Part shown: positions 23,953 to 34,143 of the stretch, piece by piece
How the letters are laid out: every line of letters begins with the position of its first letter
How positions within the stretch are numbered: the stretch's first letter is position 1
Assembly (NCBI RefSeq): GCF_000687475.1
Contig: NC_057316.1
Coordinates: forward strand, 5,952,001-6,016,000
From: Ustilaginoidea virens
Taxonomy: Eukaryota > Ascomycota > Sordariomycetes > Hypocreales > Clavicipitaceae
Length of the DNA: 64,000 nt
Direction: 5' to 3'
Translations under genes and position numbers: made by a program
Notes under the pieces: generated by a model
The model's input: only the letters and a program-made list of their open reading frames with translations
What the model was told of the DNA's origin: nothing
Databases searched by the model: none

Positions 23953-25276
23953 TCAATTCTGCTTTGCAAGCTCTTCCCATTGCACGCCAGCCCACTCTTC
24001 CAGATACCCAGGCTCGTCCTTTTCAACATGTCTAGGTGCGCAATCCTTGTCGCACACGCCAACAACAATCGTTCCCCATTCCATTCCCTCCAAGCCCAAG
24101 TCGTCAGCCTCTAGCACCGCGATAGCATTTGGCGTGAGCTGAACTTCAAACGTTCTCCTCCCACCGCAGTTGGGGCATCCAGGTATCGACCCTCTGCTGA
24201 GCATTTCTCCAACGACATCTGTTTTCGAATACAGCAAGGGTGTGCCGCCAAACTCGTAGCGGATCACCTGGTCGGGATTCTGCGCGAGACGATCCGCAAA
24301 CTTTTGAAACGTGGCGTCCATGGATGATTCAAACGCTTCCTTGTCCAGGCTTGACACCGTTTCTGGGGCATCCGCCTCCTCGATCCGAGCATTTGCAGGT
24401 ATTTTCGCCGACGTCGGCTCAAGAGTTTCGTAATCGGCTTCGGCGAGGTATAAAGTTGGGTACGGTTTGGGCCGAGACAAAGCGTCTGGCCACGGTTCAT
24501 ATGGTTGCGGAGGCTTCGCGGAAGTCGTGTCGAGCGACAATGTTTCTGCAAAGGTCTTGCTCAATCCAGGGGAAGTCGCTGGTTTCTCCTTGGGTTCAGC
24601 ATGGGCGGGCGGGTCTTGCTGTGGTTGCGAGCTGAGAGGGCTCTGTGCAGACGAGGTACTAAACGGATTGGTCATGCTGGTGCCACTGCCGGTACTGAAC
24701 GGGTTTGCGTTGCCAGAAAAAAGATTGCCTCCAGAAGATGAGCTACCACCAGGGCCCTTTCCGAAGAGAGCATCACCCAGGGCTGCACCTTGGCTCTTAG
24801 GCTCCAGCTCTTCCTCTTTGGGCGCAGCATGGATGCTCGTCGTGGCGAGAACGTCTTTGTCCCATATCCTGACACCTCGCAGAGCTCGGATGCTGCCAGC
24901 TTTGCGACGACAAGTCTCCCTCCTGCACACAAAGACATACAGACGCCTGTCGTGACCGGGGAATTTTTCTGGCAATTCGGTATTCAGTTGCAGGAGCAGA
25001 ACCATGAGATCGTTGCAGGCTTTGCAGCGAGCAAGAGCTGCAGAGGGTGGCTTGTCGGCATCTAGCCATTCCTTTGCGCCCCAGAACATTAGCATCATGA
25101 AAAGCTCGGCCAAAGTCTGGGGGAAATGGCGTTGCGCAGTGGGATGCAGGTTTACTTACAGGCGTGCCGCCCAATCTGCTGATGGTCTCGTCTTCGGCAT
25201 CTGTGGAAGCGTAGCCGAGCAGGACGTTTGTCTCTGTGAACTCTCCATCAGAGGAGTCGGAGTCATACGAAGCCAT
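23953..25276 (-). CDS. PDCD2/Tsr4 family protein, probable ribosomal protein uS5 chaperone
   Basis: This is a homologue of programmed cell death protein 2. In yeast (Tsr4) and human (PDCD2) this family captures newly made uS5/Rps2 and supports 40S subunit assembly. Exons are 25276-25160 and 25071-23953; the intron (25159-25072) has donor GTAAGT. The product is 411 aa. The N-terminal domain has ISRLGGTP|EWLDADKPP across the splice site, then Cys pairs (CKAC; CRRETC). A long Ser/Gly/Pro-rich linker follows. The C-terminal PDCD2_C domain carries QVIRYEFGGTPLLY, PGCPNCGGRRTFEVQL, AIAVLEADDLGLEGMEWGTI and YLEEWAGVQWEEL. The start is the first ATG in frame; no other ATG precedes it. The gene converges with eIF3k and lies upstream-to-tail with CCT6. 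Confidence 0.92.
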
Positions 25277-25736
25277 TTCTTCCTCGGGCGGCAATTTTCA
25301 GAGGACGGGTTTGGGGTTGTCTTGAAATGTTGCCATGGATGGTGGGGTGGGATGGTTATGGTGGGATGGCTATGGTGGGATGGTGATGTGGGGTCAAGAA
25401 ATTTTGTGACGCCCCAGCCAGCTCAAGGCAGGCAGGCACCTGAAGAAAAGACCTGAACCGGCACTGGGGTTTCGCGTCTGGTGGCATTTTAGTGCATCCT
25501 TAGGTCCCATAACGTCCCGTCCCAGCCTCTAACGCCTCTCGGCTCGGAGCAGGCGCACAGCAGCCCATTTGCGACATCCCCCAGGGATTATTAAATGGCT
25601 GGGTTCTTCCAAGTCGACATCTTTTCCCTCTTTTCCCCCAAGCCATGGTGCAGAATTTGAAAAGGGAAGAGGTAAATACTAGGCAAATGGCCCGCAAGTG
25701 TACTTTTGTTCTACCAATTTTCTATCGGTACACCAT
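25277..25736. other. Intergenic region upstream of the PDCD2/Tsr4 homologue, downstream of CCT6
   Basis: These 460 bp hold the promoter of the PDCD2/Tsr4 homologue and the 3' end of CCT6, both on the minus strand. No gene is seen. A G-rich minisatellite occupies 25340-25393. Confidence 0.6.
25340..25393 (+). repeat. G-rich minisatellite upstream of the PDCD2/Tsr4 homologue
   Basis: Imperfect repeats of a unit like GGTGGGATGGTTAT recur about four times on the plus strand. They lie 65-115 bp upstream of the start codon on the opposite strand. Runs of GGG and GGGG make a four-stranded G structure conceivable; that is inference. Confidence 0.6.
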
Positions 25737-27715
25737 TTACATGTGATCATCTGGACCGTCCATTCCTGGGCCAGGGCCGGCTGCTCTTCCCATTTGCCGG
25801 GCCTTCAGCAACTCATCGCACAGTAACAGGTTTGATGCAATGCTAGAGCTGGAGGCCACGCAATTCCTCAGCACGCGGAATGAATCGAACACGCCTTCCA
25901 ACTCGGGGTCCATCGGCTCTCCCGTCTCCAGGTTCAGGCCCACAACGTCACCTTGGTTATGTTCGTCTTGCAGCGTAGATACTAGTCATGGTTGGGTTAG
26001 CGTTTTGACCAACAGCTCGACCGTCCGGTGAATTACTCACAGGCATCTTGGACATCGTGTCCAGCGTTGGCCGCCAGCGTCTTGGGGATGATCAGAAGGG
26101 CATCAGCAAAAGCCTCAACCCCAAACTTCGCCTTGCCCTTGACACTTTTCAAGAACGAATCGCTCTTCAAATGAGTAGCACAGGCAACCTGGAAGGCTCC
26201 GGCTCCAGGGACGACGCTCTTGTCAACAATCATATTGTACACACTTCTCAATCCATCTCTGACGGCGTCCGTCACCTGGGAAATGGTGTGCTGGTTAGGT
26301 CCCTTGATCAGAAGGGTTACAGACTTGGGATCCTTGACCTCTTCGATAAAGGTGTACTTTTCCTCTCCCAAGGTTTGCTCATAGACAAGGCCGGCCCATC
26401 CGAGAACATCGGCCGACAGATCATCGACAGTGTTTTGGGCAACGCCGCCGCAAATCAACTGCAGTCGCTCCATGTTTCTTCGCTTGGCACGTCGGAGGGC
26501 CAAAATGCCATTCTTGGCCAGGACGTCGAGAGACAAGGGATCAATGCCCTTCTGGTTGATGATGACAAAGTTCTTTTTTCCGTCGGTGCCGCAAAGCTCC
26601 TTCTTCAGTTCGACAATCTTTTTCAGCTTTGCGTCGATGAACCGGCGCTCACTTTCCACAAGCTTGTCACGCTGTTCGGCACTGGAGTAAAAGAATCCAG
26701 AGTTGATCTCCGTCTTTTCGTATTCCAAGCTGACATTCATAGTCAGAATGTAGCAGTTCTCGAGCCTTTTTGGCATGTCTGGGTGACGGGCGCCATGGTC
26801 CAGAGCGAGGCCACGTATGAGCTGAGTATCAGCAGCCGTACGGTGTTGCATCTTCATGATCTCGACCATGTGCAAATCGGGTTTAGCTGGGGCCTGATAG
26901 ATGGCTAGCACGGCATCAACGATGGCGGGTGTCAGACTTTTGGCGAGCGTCGAGTTGAGCTTAGTGGCTAGGGAGGTGCGGGCAACGTTGAGGAGAAGTT
27001 CTCGGTCGACCTCCTTGGCGAGTTTGAAGCTGTCGAGAAACTGGGAAGCAAAGACATGTCAGGACTGGGAACGATGCCATGGCTGATAAATCAAGACAAC
27101 ACACAACACACCTTCAAGGCCTCAGACTTGGCAATCTCGAATCCATCAGTAATGACACGGGGATGCAATCCTTCCGAGATATATCTGTCGGCCTGCTTTA
27201 GCAGCTCACCGACCAGAAGCACAACTGACGTGGTGCCATCTCCGCAGATATCATCTTGCGCGGTGGCAGCTCGAGCAATCATGACGGCAGTCGGGTTTTG
27301 GATTTGCATTTCTCTCAACAGAATGTTTCCGTCTTTCGTCAGTTTAATCTAAGCAAGCTGTAGATGAGCACACTGGTAGAACCCTGACGAGAAGTGGAAG
27401 GGCGAAAAAAGTCCATACCTGTCCAGCTCCGTCAACGAGCCTATGTGGAAAGCGGTCAGTCGTTGTCACAACCCATGTCAGCAGAGGAGATACCTGCGTG
27501 CTTACATCTTGATTGTACCTCGCGGACCGAGGTTGGACTTGAGGACATCCTGAAGGCCGATACCAGCGTTGATGTTGACCTTGAGAGCTTCGCCCCTCCT
27601 CTACCGAGACGATCAGCGACCAAGTCGGACGACACACTTGAGGGCAGTAGAAGAGCGTGACGTTCAAACATACTCGAGACTCGGCCTTGGGATTGAGAAG
27701 CTGAGCTGCCGACAT
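25737..27715 (-). CDS. CCT6: T-complex protein 1 subunit zeta (TRiC/CCT chaperonin)
   Basis: This is the zeta subunit of the cytosolic group II chaperonin TRiC/CCT, an eight-subunit double ring that folds actin, tubulin and many WD-repeat proteins with ATP. Exons are 27715-27674, 27600-27506, 27440-27419 (22 nt), 27348-27112, 27040-26041 and 25981-25737; all introns are GT-AG and 59-73 nt. The product is 546 aa, the usual length. Landmarks are the N-terminus [20 protein letters not shown], the P-loop region [18 protein letters not shown], ATPase motif GDGTTSVV and the zeta-type segments [13 protein letters not shown] and [12 protein letters not shown]. Near the end are [40 protein letters not shown] and [13 protein letters not shown] sister subunit, CCT7, lies 18 kb away on the same strand. 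A plus-strand open frame over exon 5 is a shadow. Confidence 0.96.
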
Positions 27716-28244
27716 TCTGATGATTTGGGGCGGACTTTTGGACGGTTCCTACAGTCAAGCAGCGTCGTCGGTCTCGCGCTGGTGATTTCGCGAGCTGGAG
27801 AGCAGCGACCCGCAGCAAATCGTGGTGGGTTGGGTTGGGGTCACTTTTTTCTGCCTGTGAGGTTCAAGGCTGAAGGCGGTGTGTGGCCGCCAGCATCTCA
27901 GTGCTCTTTGGTCAGGGGCCAGCTACCAGCACTGAAGCTCGTGCAAGCTTGGGGCCTCAAGAGATGAGGGAGGGGTCAATACACTTGTAGGGAGTACGGA
28001 GTACGGAGTATACATAACATGGAAGCCTCTGCAGTACCCAGAGGTCACCAGCATGGCTTATTCTCATTTATTCCCATTTATTCCCATCTGCGGACAGGTA
28101 TTGAATTCATCTCACGTCAATGTCTTCGCAACTTGCCCTCGAGTTTACATTGGCAAGACTACAATTATTACCGATAACATGATTCGTCAACATCGCAGTC
28201 CCTTAAATCAGTGCTCGCTTTTCTGTTGAACCCTTAGGCTCTCC
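27716..28244. other. Intergenic region 5' of CCT6
   Basis: No gene is seen in these 529 bp. They hold the CCT6 promoter and the 3' flank of the DUF4470-MYND gene. The heptamer GGAGTAC is repeated about three times at 27991-28010, and a short duplication TTATTCCCATT lies near 28,070. Confidence 0.55.
27991..28010 (+). repeat. GGAGTAC heptamer tandem
   Basis: Two full copies of GGAGTAC plus GGAGTA lie between genes. The same core, as TACTCCGTAC, recurs at 37825-37835 and 40543-40567. Confidence 0.6.
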
Positions 28245-31200
28245 TCACTCAGCCGCCTTTTCGCACTCCATTCGGTGCTTCTTCCAATCCTTCTTCTGGC
28301 ACTCAGCCGAGCAATACTTGACGGCTTGACATCTCATGCACCTTTTCAATGCTCCGCCGTCTTTAGCTTTCTCTGATGCACAGCTTCGGCATGTGCTGGT
28401 CGGCGCGAGCTGCTTAACGCCCTCCCCCATGCCTACCATCTCCTCCACCAATGGAACGGCAAAAGTTGGACTGATGGCAATGCGGACGGCATTCGGTGCC
28501 GCAGTCTCCCACTCCGGTATCGAGATAAAGTTCGTTGGCAGCTTTCCATGTCCGCAAGTGCACAAAAACTTCTGCCCTGGATCGGTACTCAGCGGGATGC
28601 TTGCTCCCCTCCGCTTATACTCGCAATATCTGTGGTGCTTGTACATGCGGCATCGTTCCGCCAGTGCCGGCATCACCTTTTTCCACAGAATGAGCTCCTC
28701 GTCATTGACTATGATGTTGCAGCATTTCAGCGTTCGCATGACAAGTAGAAAGGCCTCCATTCGGCCAGAGGTGACCATCTCGGTGGTGAGCGGGATCACT
28801 GCTGCATCGAGCACCACGGACGAGTTGTCCGAGTCGACTCGTATTGCCGAAACAAGCAAAAGCATATGAATGCCGCCCCTTTTTGGGTGGTTTATGGCAA
28901 ATAGGCCGGTCTGACCTCCCTGAAGGCCTGACGCCACCATGCACATGGTGAAGAGAGACTCTTTGAAGTTGACGCGAACATTCTCGACAGTACCGCCCTC
29001 CTTCATTCCTTCAGCTCGGAGCTTCTTTTCCCGAGATGAAAACTGCAGCGACCCCAATGTCACGAGCCATTGCATTTGGCTCTTCTTTGTCAAGTCCAGA
29101 ATGGGGAGCGCATCCAGGTTGACATGCGACGCGTTCAATGCGGCTGGTAGGCCCACCGTGTTTAGTCGGGTCGGATATACAAAGTCTGAGAGTATTGCGG
29201 ATTCGTTGGGAGAGGCTATGGGTGCGACAACTTCGACATATCCAGATTTCCTCGCAACCCGCAATCGGTTTCCTGCTTGGGTAACTGGTAAGGGAAAATG
29301 AAGCGTGTGTGACAGTTTTTTGGCGCCAAAGAGGACATCGACAGTAAAGGGGTCGTTCTGGCGCAAAGCGATGGGCGCCTTGTCCTGGAGAAGCTTCCGA
29401 GCCTTGTCTGGGGAAATATCGAGGCGGCCTGTAATCGTAGTGAAGTGGGATTCCGAAGCAGGAACCTCGAGCAGGAGCTTTTCAGCAAATCCTGCACCGG
29501 CATCATCCTCTACTACCTTGAGTGGTTGCAGTCCTCCACACACAACGCGATGGCCAGTTTGACCCGGCATCATGCTTGTAACAAACACGTCCGAAGCTGC
29601 CGAGATACTGGTCTCGAACACCGTCATATCCACGCCAAGTACTTGTGCATATAGCATCGCTGCCTGGCCTGATGGCGCAACGCAAATTCCGACCAACGCA
29701 TCAACCGGGTCGACTTGCAACACCCCTGTTGGTACCATAAAAGACGCGATCAAAGACGCATTCCCGTTCCACCCATGTTCGTCCTGTTCAACGACAACAG
29801 CTGTGTTTTCGTCGCGGGCATGATTTCTCACCGTCCCAAAGACGATTTGAACGTCGCTGTATACGTTGTGCCACTGATTCGAGGAACCAGGACCTGCCCT
29901 GAGAGAGGCAACCAGCGTTGGTGATGATAGCTCATGCATCTTTGACACATCGTAAAGCCGGTTAATTGCAGGGCGAGGGATCACAACCGTAACAGCCACG
30001 GCAAGTGGGATGCTCTTCCAATGCCGGAAAGGTCCAACACTGAGGAACGTATTATTCTCGGGGGGTAGCCAAGCTTCGGCACTCACGTCCTGCAAGTACA
30101 TCTGAATCCCCAGTTCCTGCAAGTGATTTGTCGACAGTGCGAGTGTTCGATCCTGTGATATTTTGTCCAGAAGTTGGGAGCAAACCGCTTGCCAGTCGGT
30201 CTTGACTCTGTGTTTGACGACTTTAAGAAAAGAGGAAAAGCTGCCTCTATGGAAATGCTTATAGGCTGTGCTTCTCTCAAAAATTTCTTCCGAAACACGG
30301 TAGCTTTCCGAGGAGAACATGTGCAAGTATATCTGAAAAAGGACTCGAACTAGAGCTGATACTTCCACATGGAACTCGCCATAGCCATTCGGATGTCCCG
30401 AGAACTGGTCATCTCGCTTCCATGCCAGACGGCTATGAAGCTGCGTTTCTTCGGCTTGGTGTCTGGAAGAGGCGCCCATGCTGCCCAAAGCCCCCATAAA
30501 CATCTCGTCCACATGGGATTCACACTTTGCATTCGACCAGTACTGAACTAGGCTTACCCCCAACAACAATGATGAGGTGGTAGGGTTACCGCAGAGTATT
30601 CTCCCCACTGCCTCCCGTTGCGATGTTCCTCTCTTGCACAGCGTTTCGGTGCAGAGCGTAGCCCAGGGTTGTCTTTTGAGAAGTGGGGAGGCGGCGATGA
30701 TGAGGTTCACGACGCCAATATGATCAGACAAGTTTGACGTGTCTACGACGTCGAAGAGCGTTGGGCCCTTGCCTTTGGGCCCATACTCGTCGGCCTGGAG
30801 TTGCAGCACCTTCAGCTCCCACTGTCGTCGGTACCAGTTCGCGGACGGTTTCCCCGTAGCCCCGAGATGCTGCAAAGTGTGACAACAAGCCAACGCGTCG
30901 GCCACCACGAACCGCAACACGAGTCTTTTCGGAGCGATTTCCCTGAACGCGGCGACCCATTCATAGAATTGGGACTTTGCGGCGGCGGCCACCTTGGTAG
31001 CTGACTTCTGGTCCGGGACTCGAAGGGGAGAATTTTCGGTGAGCGGCGCGAATGCAGTAGCTAGATGGTATCCCAGAACAGGATCACTCCCGTAGTGGTA
31101 AACCTCATTCCGGGAAAGGAGGCCCGCGAACATGGGGTTTGGGACAGAACCAGGCTTAGAATCTGGGGACACCATTCCGCACTTCCAGTACGTCTTGGAC

Positions 31201-32012
31201 GCCTCCGCAATATCCTCCATAGAATGCAGAGAAACCGGGGCGGCAGATCTCATACCCGTTAGGTTGGTAAAGTCGCTCTTGTAGAGGATCCTCCTTGCCT
31301 CGGTTGCTCTTTCCAGGTTGCTTTTAAAACGTCGTGCATGGGAATCATTCTGTCGATTCTGTGCGCCATCAAGAATTCTTTGGCACACGTGCCTGGCGTC
31401 CTCCAGGGAATGCTCATCGCACAATCGAACGATCTGACCATACGGCCCCGTGCTCCAGCGTTGCAGTGACTCCAGAAGAGGAATTAGCTTCTGAACCTGT
31501 CGAAGTACAATCTCCGCAGCCGCATCCTCCACGTATAAATGATAGTAAATATCCCAAAGATGGCCAGGTCGGACATCGCCGTTTCCGTCCAACAGAAGAG
31601 TCACCAAAACAACGTTGCGACCTTGAGCCCCCAGTCTTTAGCAATTGAAGTTTCGGCCAGCGGAGGGACCAGCACAAGCGCTTCCGACTCACCGATAATC
31701 TTTTCATCATAGTCGCAGCACGTGATGTCTATTTTCCGAGGCACTATCCAAGAGGACTCGTTAGTTTTGTGCGCTGTCGCCACATATGTGCGTGGCGAGC
31801 ACGGATTGAAGTGCATTGGAATCTCTCGCAAGAGTCATACCCGAACTGGCTTCCGTATAGGAGGTGTAGAGAATGTTTCTGACGTCGCCACACCCGAGGC
31901 TCAGGACGTCTACATCGCTGCCGATGGGGACATTCCGTGTAAGGCTGGTTGCTGGTGTGTTTCCAACTGCGTACAGCCAGCTCAGTCGGTTGGCAAAGGT
32001 TGGGTTGAGCAT
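28245..32012 (-). CDS. DUF4470 and MYND zinc-finger protein
   Basis: This is a large fungal protein of unknown function. Exons are 32012-31841, 31743-31693 and 31621-28245; donors are GTATGA and GTGAGT, and the first intron has a CTAAC branch site. The product is 1,199 aa. The N-terminus has a DUF4470 domain (about residues 14-75), with AVGNTPATSLT, LSLGCGDVRNILYT and RKIDITCCDYDEKII followed by RNVVLVTLLLD. This domain is also the N-terminal part of the dynein assembly factor DNAAF3 and has a methyltransferase-like look. The middle has no family I recognise. The C-terminus (about 1152-1194) is a MYND zinc finger, a protein-binding fold, with CRSC, CMRC, YCSAEC and the final HRMEC. The ATG at 32012 is the first in this frame. 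The 54 open bases upstream hold only a TTG and are preceded by a stop. Confidence 0.85.
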
Positions 32013-33129
32013 TTTGGGCGCCGAGGCATTCAACGGATAGCACGCTGTAGCCGGAGTTGTGTCCAAATTCAGACCTTACTTTCCATAAAGCAGAGACTGG
32101 GATGATGAGGGTGCAATCGACAATGCTATTGGAGGCATCGGCGGAAAATGGGTTGGCTAATAAATAGAAGGGTTTCTTGCTGAGATGTCAATGAGGCTGC
32201 CACCTGCCTGACCGGTGAATCAGAGCGTCAGTGAATTCAGCGTCCTCAACAATAGCTGAAGCTCCGTTGGTGCTATTTCTTTATCACTGCTATCAGCCGA
32301 AGCCTCAGCTCTGTCACCTCGTCGTCACATACCAGACATACCAGACATACCAGTCTCCTAAATAAAATAGAAGGCTGTGATTCACTCGGTCATGTTGCAG
32401 CCTCAGTCTCAGGCAGGAGGCCTTTCAGTTAGCTAGCCGCGCTCGTTTGCCCAATGACAATGACAAGGAAGGAAAGTAACATTCAAGGATAAATGTGGCT
32501 GCAGCGGTCGGAATCGCTGCATCTAGTTGGCTGCAGCGGCTTGCGTGCCCCACTGTGCACCCGATGCGATTGGGGCACATCGTCAGCCTCACTTTCTTCT
32601 CCTTTCTTATTCATAGGTCATGCTCCGTATAGGATACGACCGTTTGCTACTTGCTTGCAGCTACGAATATACCTGCCTAGGTTCTCACTCGGTTACTCCA
32701 TCAATAATAGTCCATCTAAGGGCATTTACTCAGTCGAGGGGCCGTGTTGAGGGCTCTGGATTTACTGGTTGTGGCTTTGGATTCACTCACCGATTGTATT
32801 TGCCGATCTCCTGCGGATATTGCAACCTCATCTCTTAGGAAGTGACCTTCCGTAGAAATCATCAGAAGCTACAGCACTTGGCAACCTTGCAACGATAAGA
32901 CATGGGAAGCAGTCAAACCGGGCAGCCCCCAGTGAATTTGCCAGAGTTTTCCTTTCTTCAAATAAAATAAAGCAAGATATCTATGTAATCACATCTTGAA
33001 TACCACTCTAAGAGGATAAAGAGAGTCGGCCTGTGATTCAACGTCACTGCATGCCTCTTCATCTTATTATCGGTAAAATTATCTGCTGAAATAACTCACT
33101 TTCTGCGAATAAGCACGACAAGGCAGCTT
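32013..33129. other. Intergenic region 5' of the DUF4470-MYND gene
   Basis: No credible gene is seen. A 9-bp unit, ATACCAGAC, is repeated in tandem at about 32329-32352. Scattered short open frames lack family features and splice partners. Confidence 0.5.
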
Positions 33130-33426
33130 ATGCCCATCTACCGCAATATGGCTCGCCAAGATATCAGAATACCCACTTCACTTGCCAGCTGGTGGCTAGA
33201 TGCCTGGCTGCGATTGGAAGGGCCGACCTTTTTAAAGATTAGGAGCAGGGCGCCAGGGGCTAAGGTTCGTTTGCAGATATTGGCGGTAGAACAGGCGCCA
33301 GCAGAACCTCCCCCAGGTCTGACTTTACGGTCCGACACTACGGGCAATGTGTGTCGGGAAGACGACGACCTTGTTTTGTTTTCCGGGGAAGACTATTTAG
33401 CAGCGGACGGCGTGGATGACGACCTC

Positions 33427-33460
<34 letters not shown>

Positions 33461-33498
33461 CATATATTAGAAATGCGCTGAATGATGAGTCAACCTAG
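33130..33498 (+). CDS. Hypothetical small acidic protein (doubtful)
   Basis: This is an open frame of 122 codons from ATG 33130 to TAG. The first two thirds has no recognised domain. The end (about residues 97-110) is a run of aspartates coded by a GAT microsatellite. It stands alone between two genes with no introns seen. A chance open frame extended by the microsatellite is as likely as a real gene. Confidence 0.25.
33425..33461 (+). repeat. GAT trinucleotide microsatellite
   Basis: About eleven GAT units in a row, with a GAC/CTC-bearing start, encode poly-Asp in the overlapping open frame. Such tracts are prone to length change. Confidence 0.85.
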
Positions 33499-34143
33499 TC
33501 CCGAATGGATGGGGCCAGCGTTCGGAACTTGAACAAGTTCTGCGGCTCGGACCGAGCTGGTTGCGCATCACAGAGCATAGTCTAATAAATTTCATATTAG
33601 GCAAAGCGAGGATCTAAGGCTTTGGATGAAAGATCGATCCATGTTTCCTACAACAAGAGCCAAAGCAAAGTTGAACTATCCAGCAACCAAAAAAAAAGAG
33701 GAAAAAATAAGCAAAAACAAAGAACAGCCTCTATCAGCGCTGCACCAGGCGCCTTGATCAACTCTGGGAACGGCAAAGTAAAATAAAATGGGCAAAAGGC
33801 TAAGGGGAGGGAACACCATGAACCCGTTGGACCCTGCGTCGAAAGATCCTCCTTTTACACCTCAATACTATACATGTGCTGCTGGGCTGTGAAAAGTTTT
33901 CCTACCAGACTCATTGAGCTCGGCGCAGATAAATGGCCAAGCAGAAAGAAAAAACGGGAGTGCAGGAAACAAATGAGCAATGTGGCGACACTCCTGCTAC
34001 TCTTGACGACGGGTCATTATTCTTCAAACCCCACTCGAAAGCTGCACTTCTTTTTGACACACCGGCGTTACTTGAGCCTGATAAGATATCGAATCGATAA
34101 CCAACATTACTGTAACAGAGGCACAAGATGGCGTTCAAAACTT
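33499..34143. other. Intergenic region 3' of the Swi5/Ace2-type gene
   Basis: No gene is seen. The region holds the 3' flank of the minus-strand transcription-factor gene. It is A-rich around 33,690-33,720 on the plus strand. Short open frames are not supported. Confidence 0.5.

Noticed and set aside
24467..24955. Plus-strand open frames opposite the PDCD2/Tsr4 homologue
   Set aside because: They lie antisense to a confidently assigned coding exon and show no recognisable domain.
26048..26908. A 286-codon plus-strand open frame
   Set aside because: It is exactly antisense to the largest exon of CCT6, whose protein is unmistakable; no domain is seen in the antisense product.
32013..32066. 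An earlier start of the DUF4470-MYND gene at 32066
   Set aside because: The codon there is TTG, not ATG, and a stop lies just upstream. A splice to the upstream ATG-bearing frame would need a 35-nt intron.
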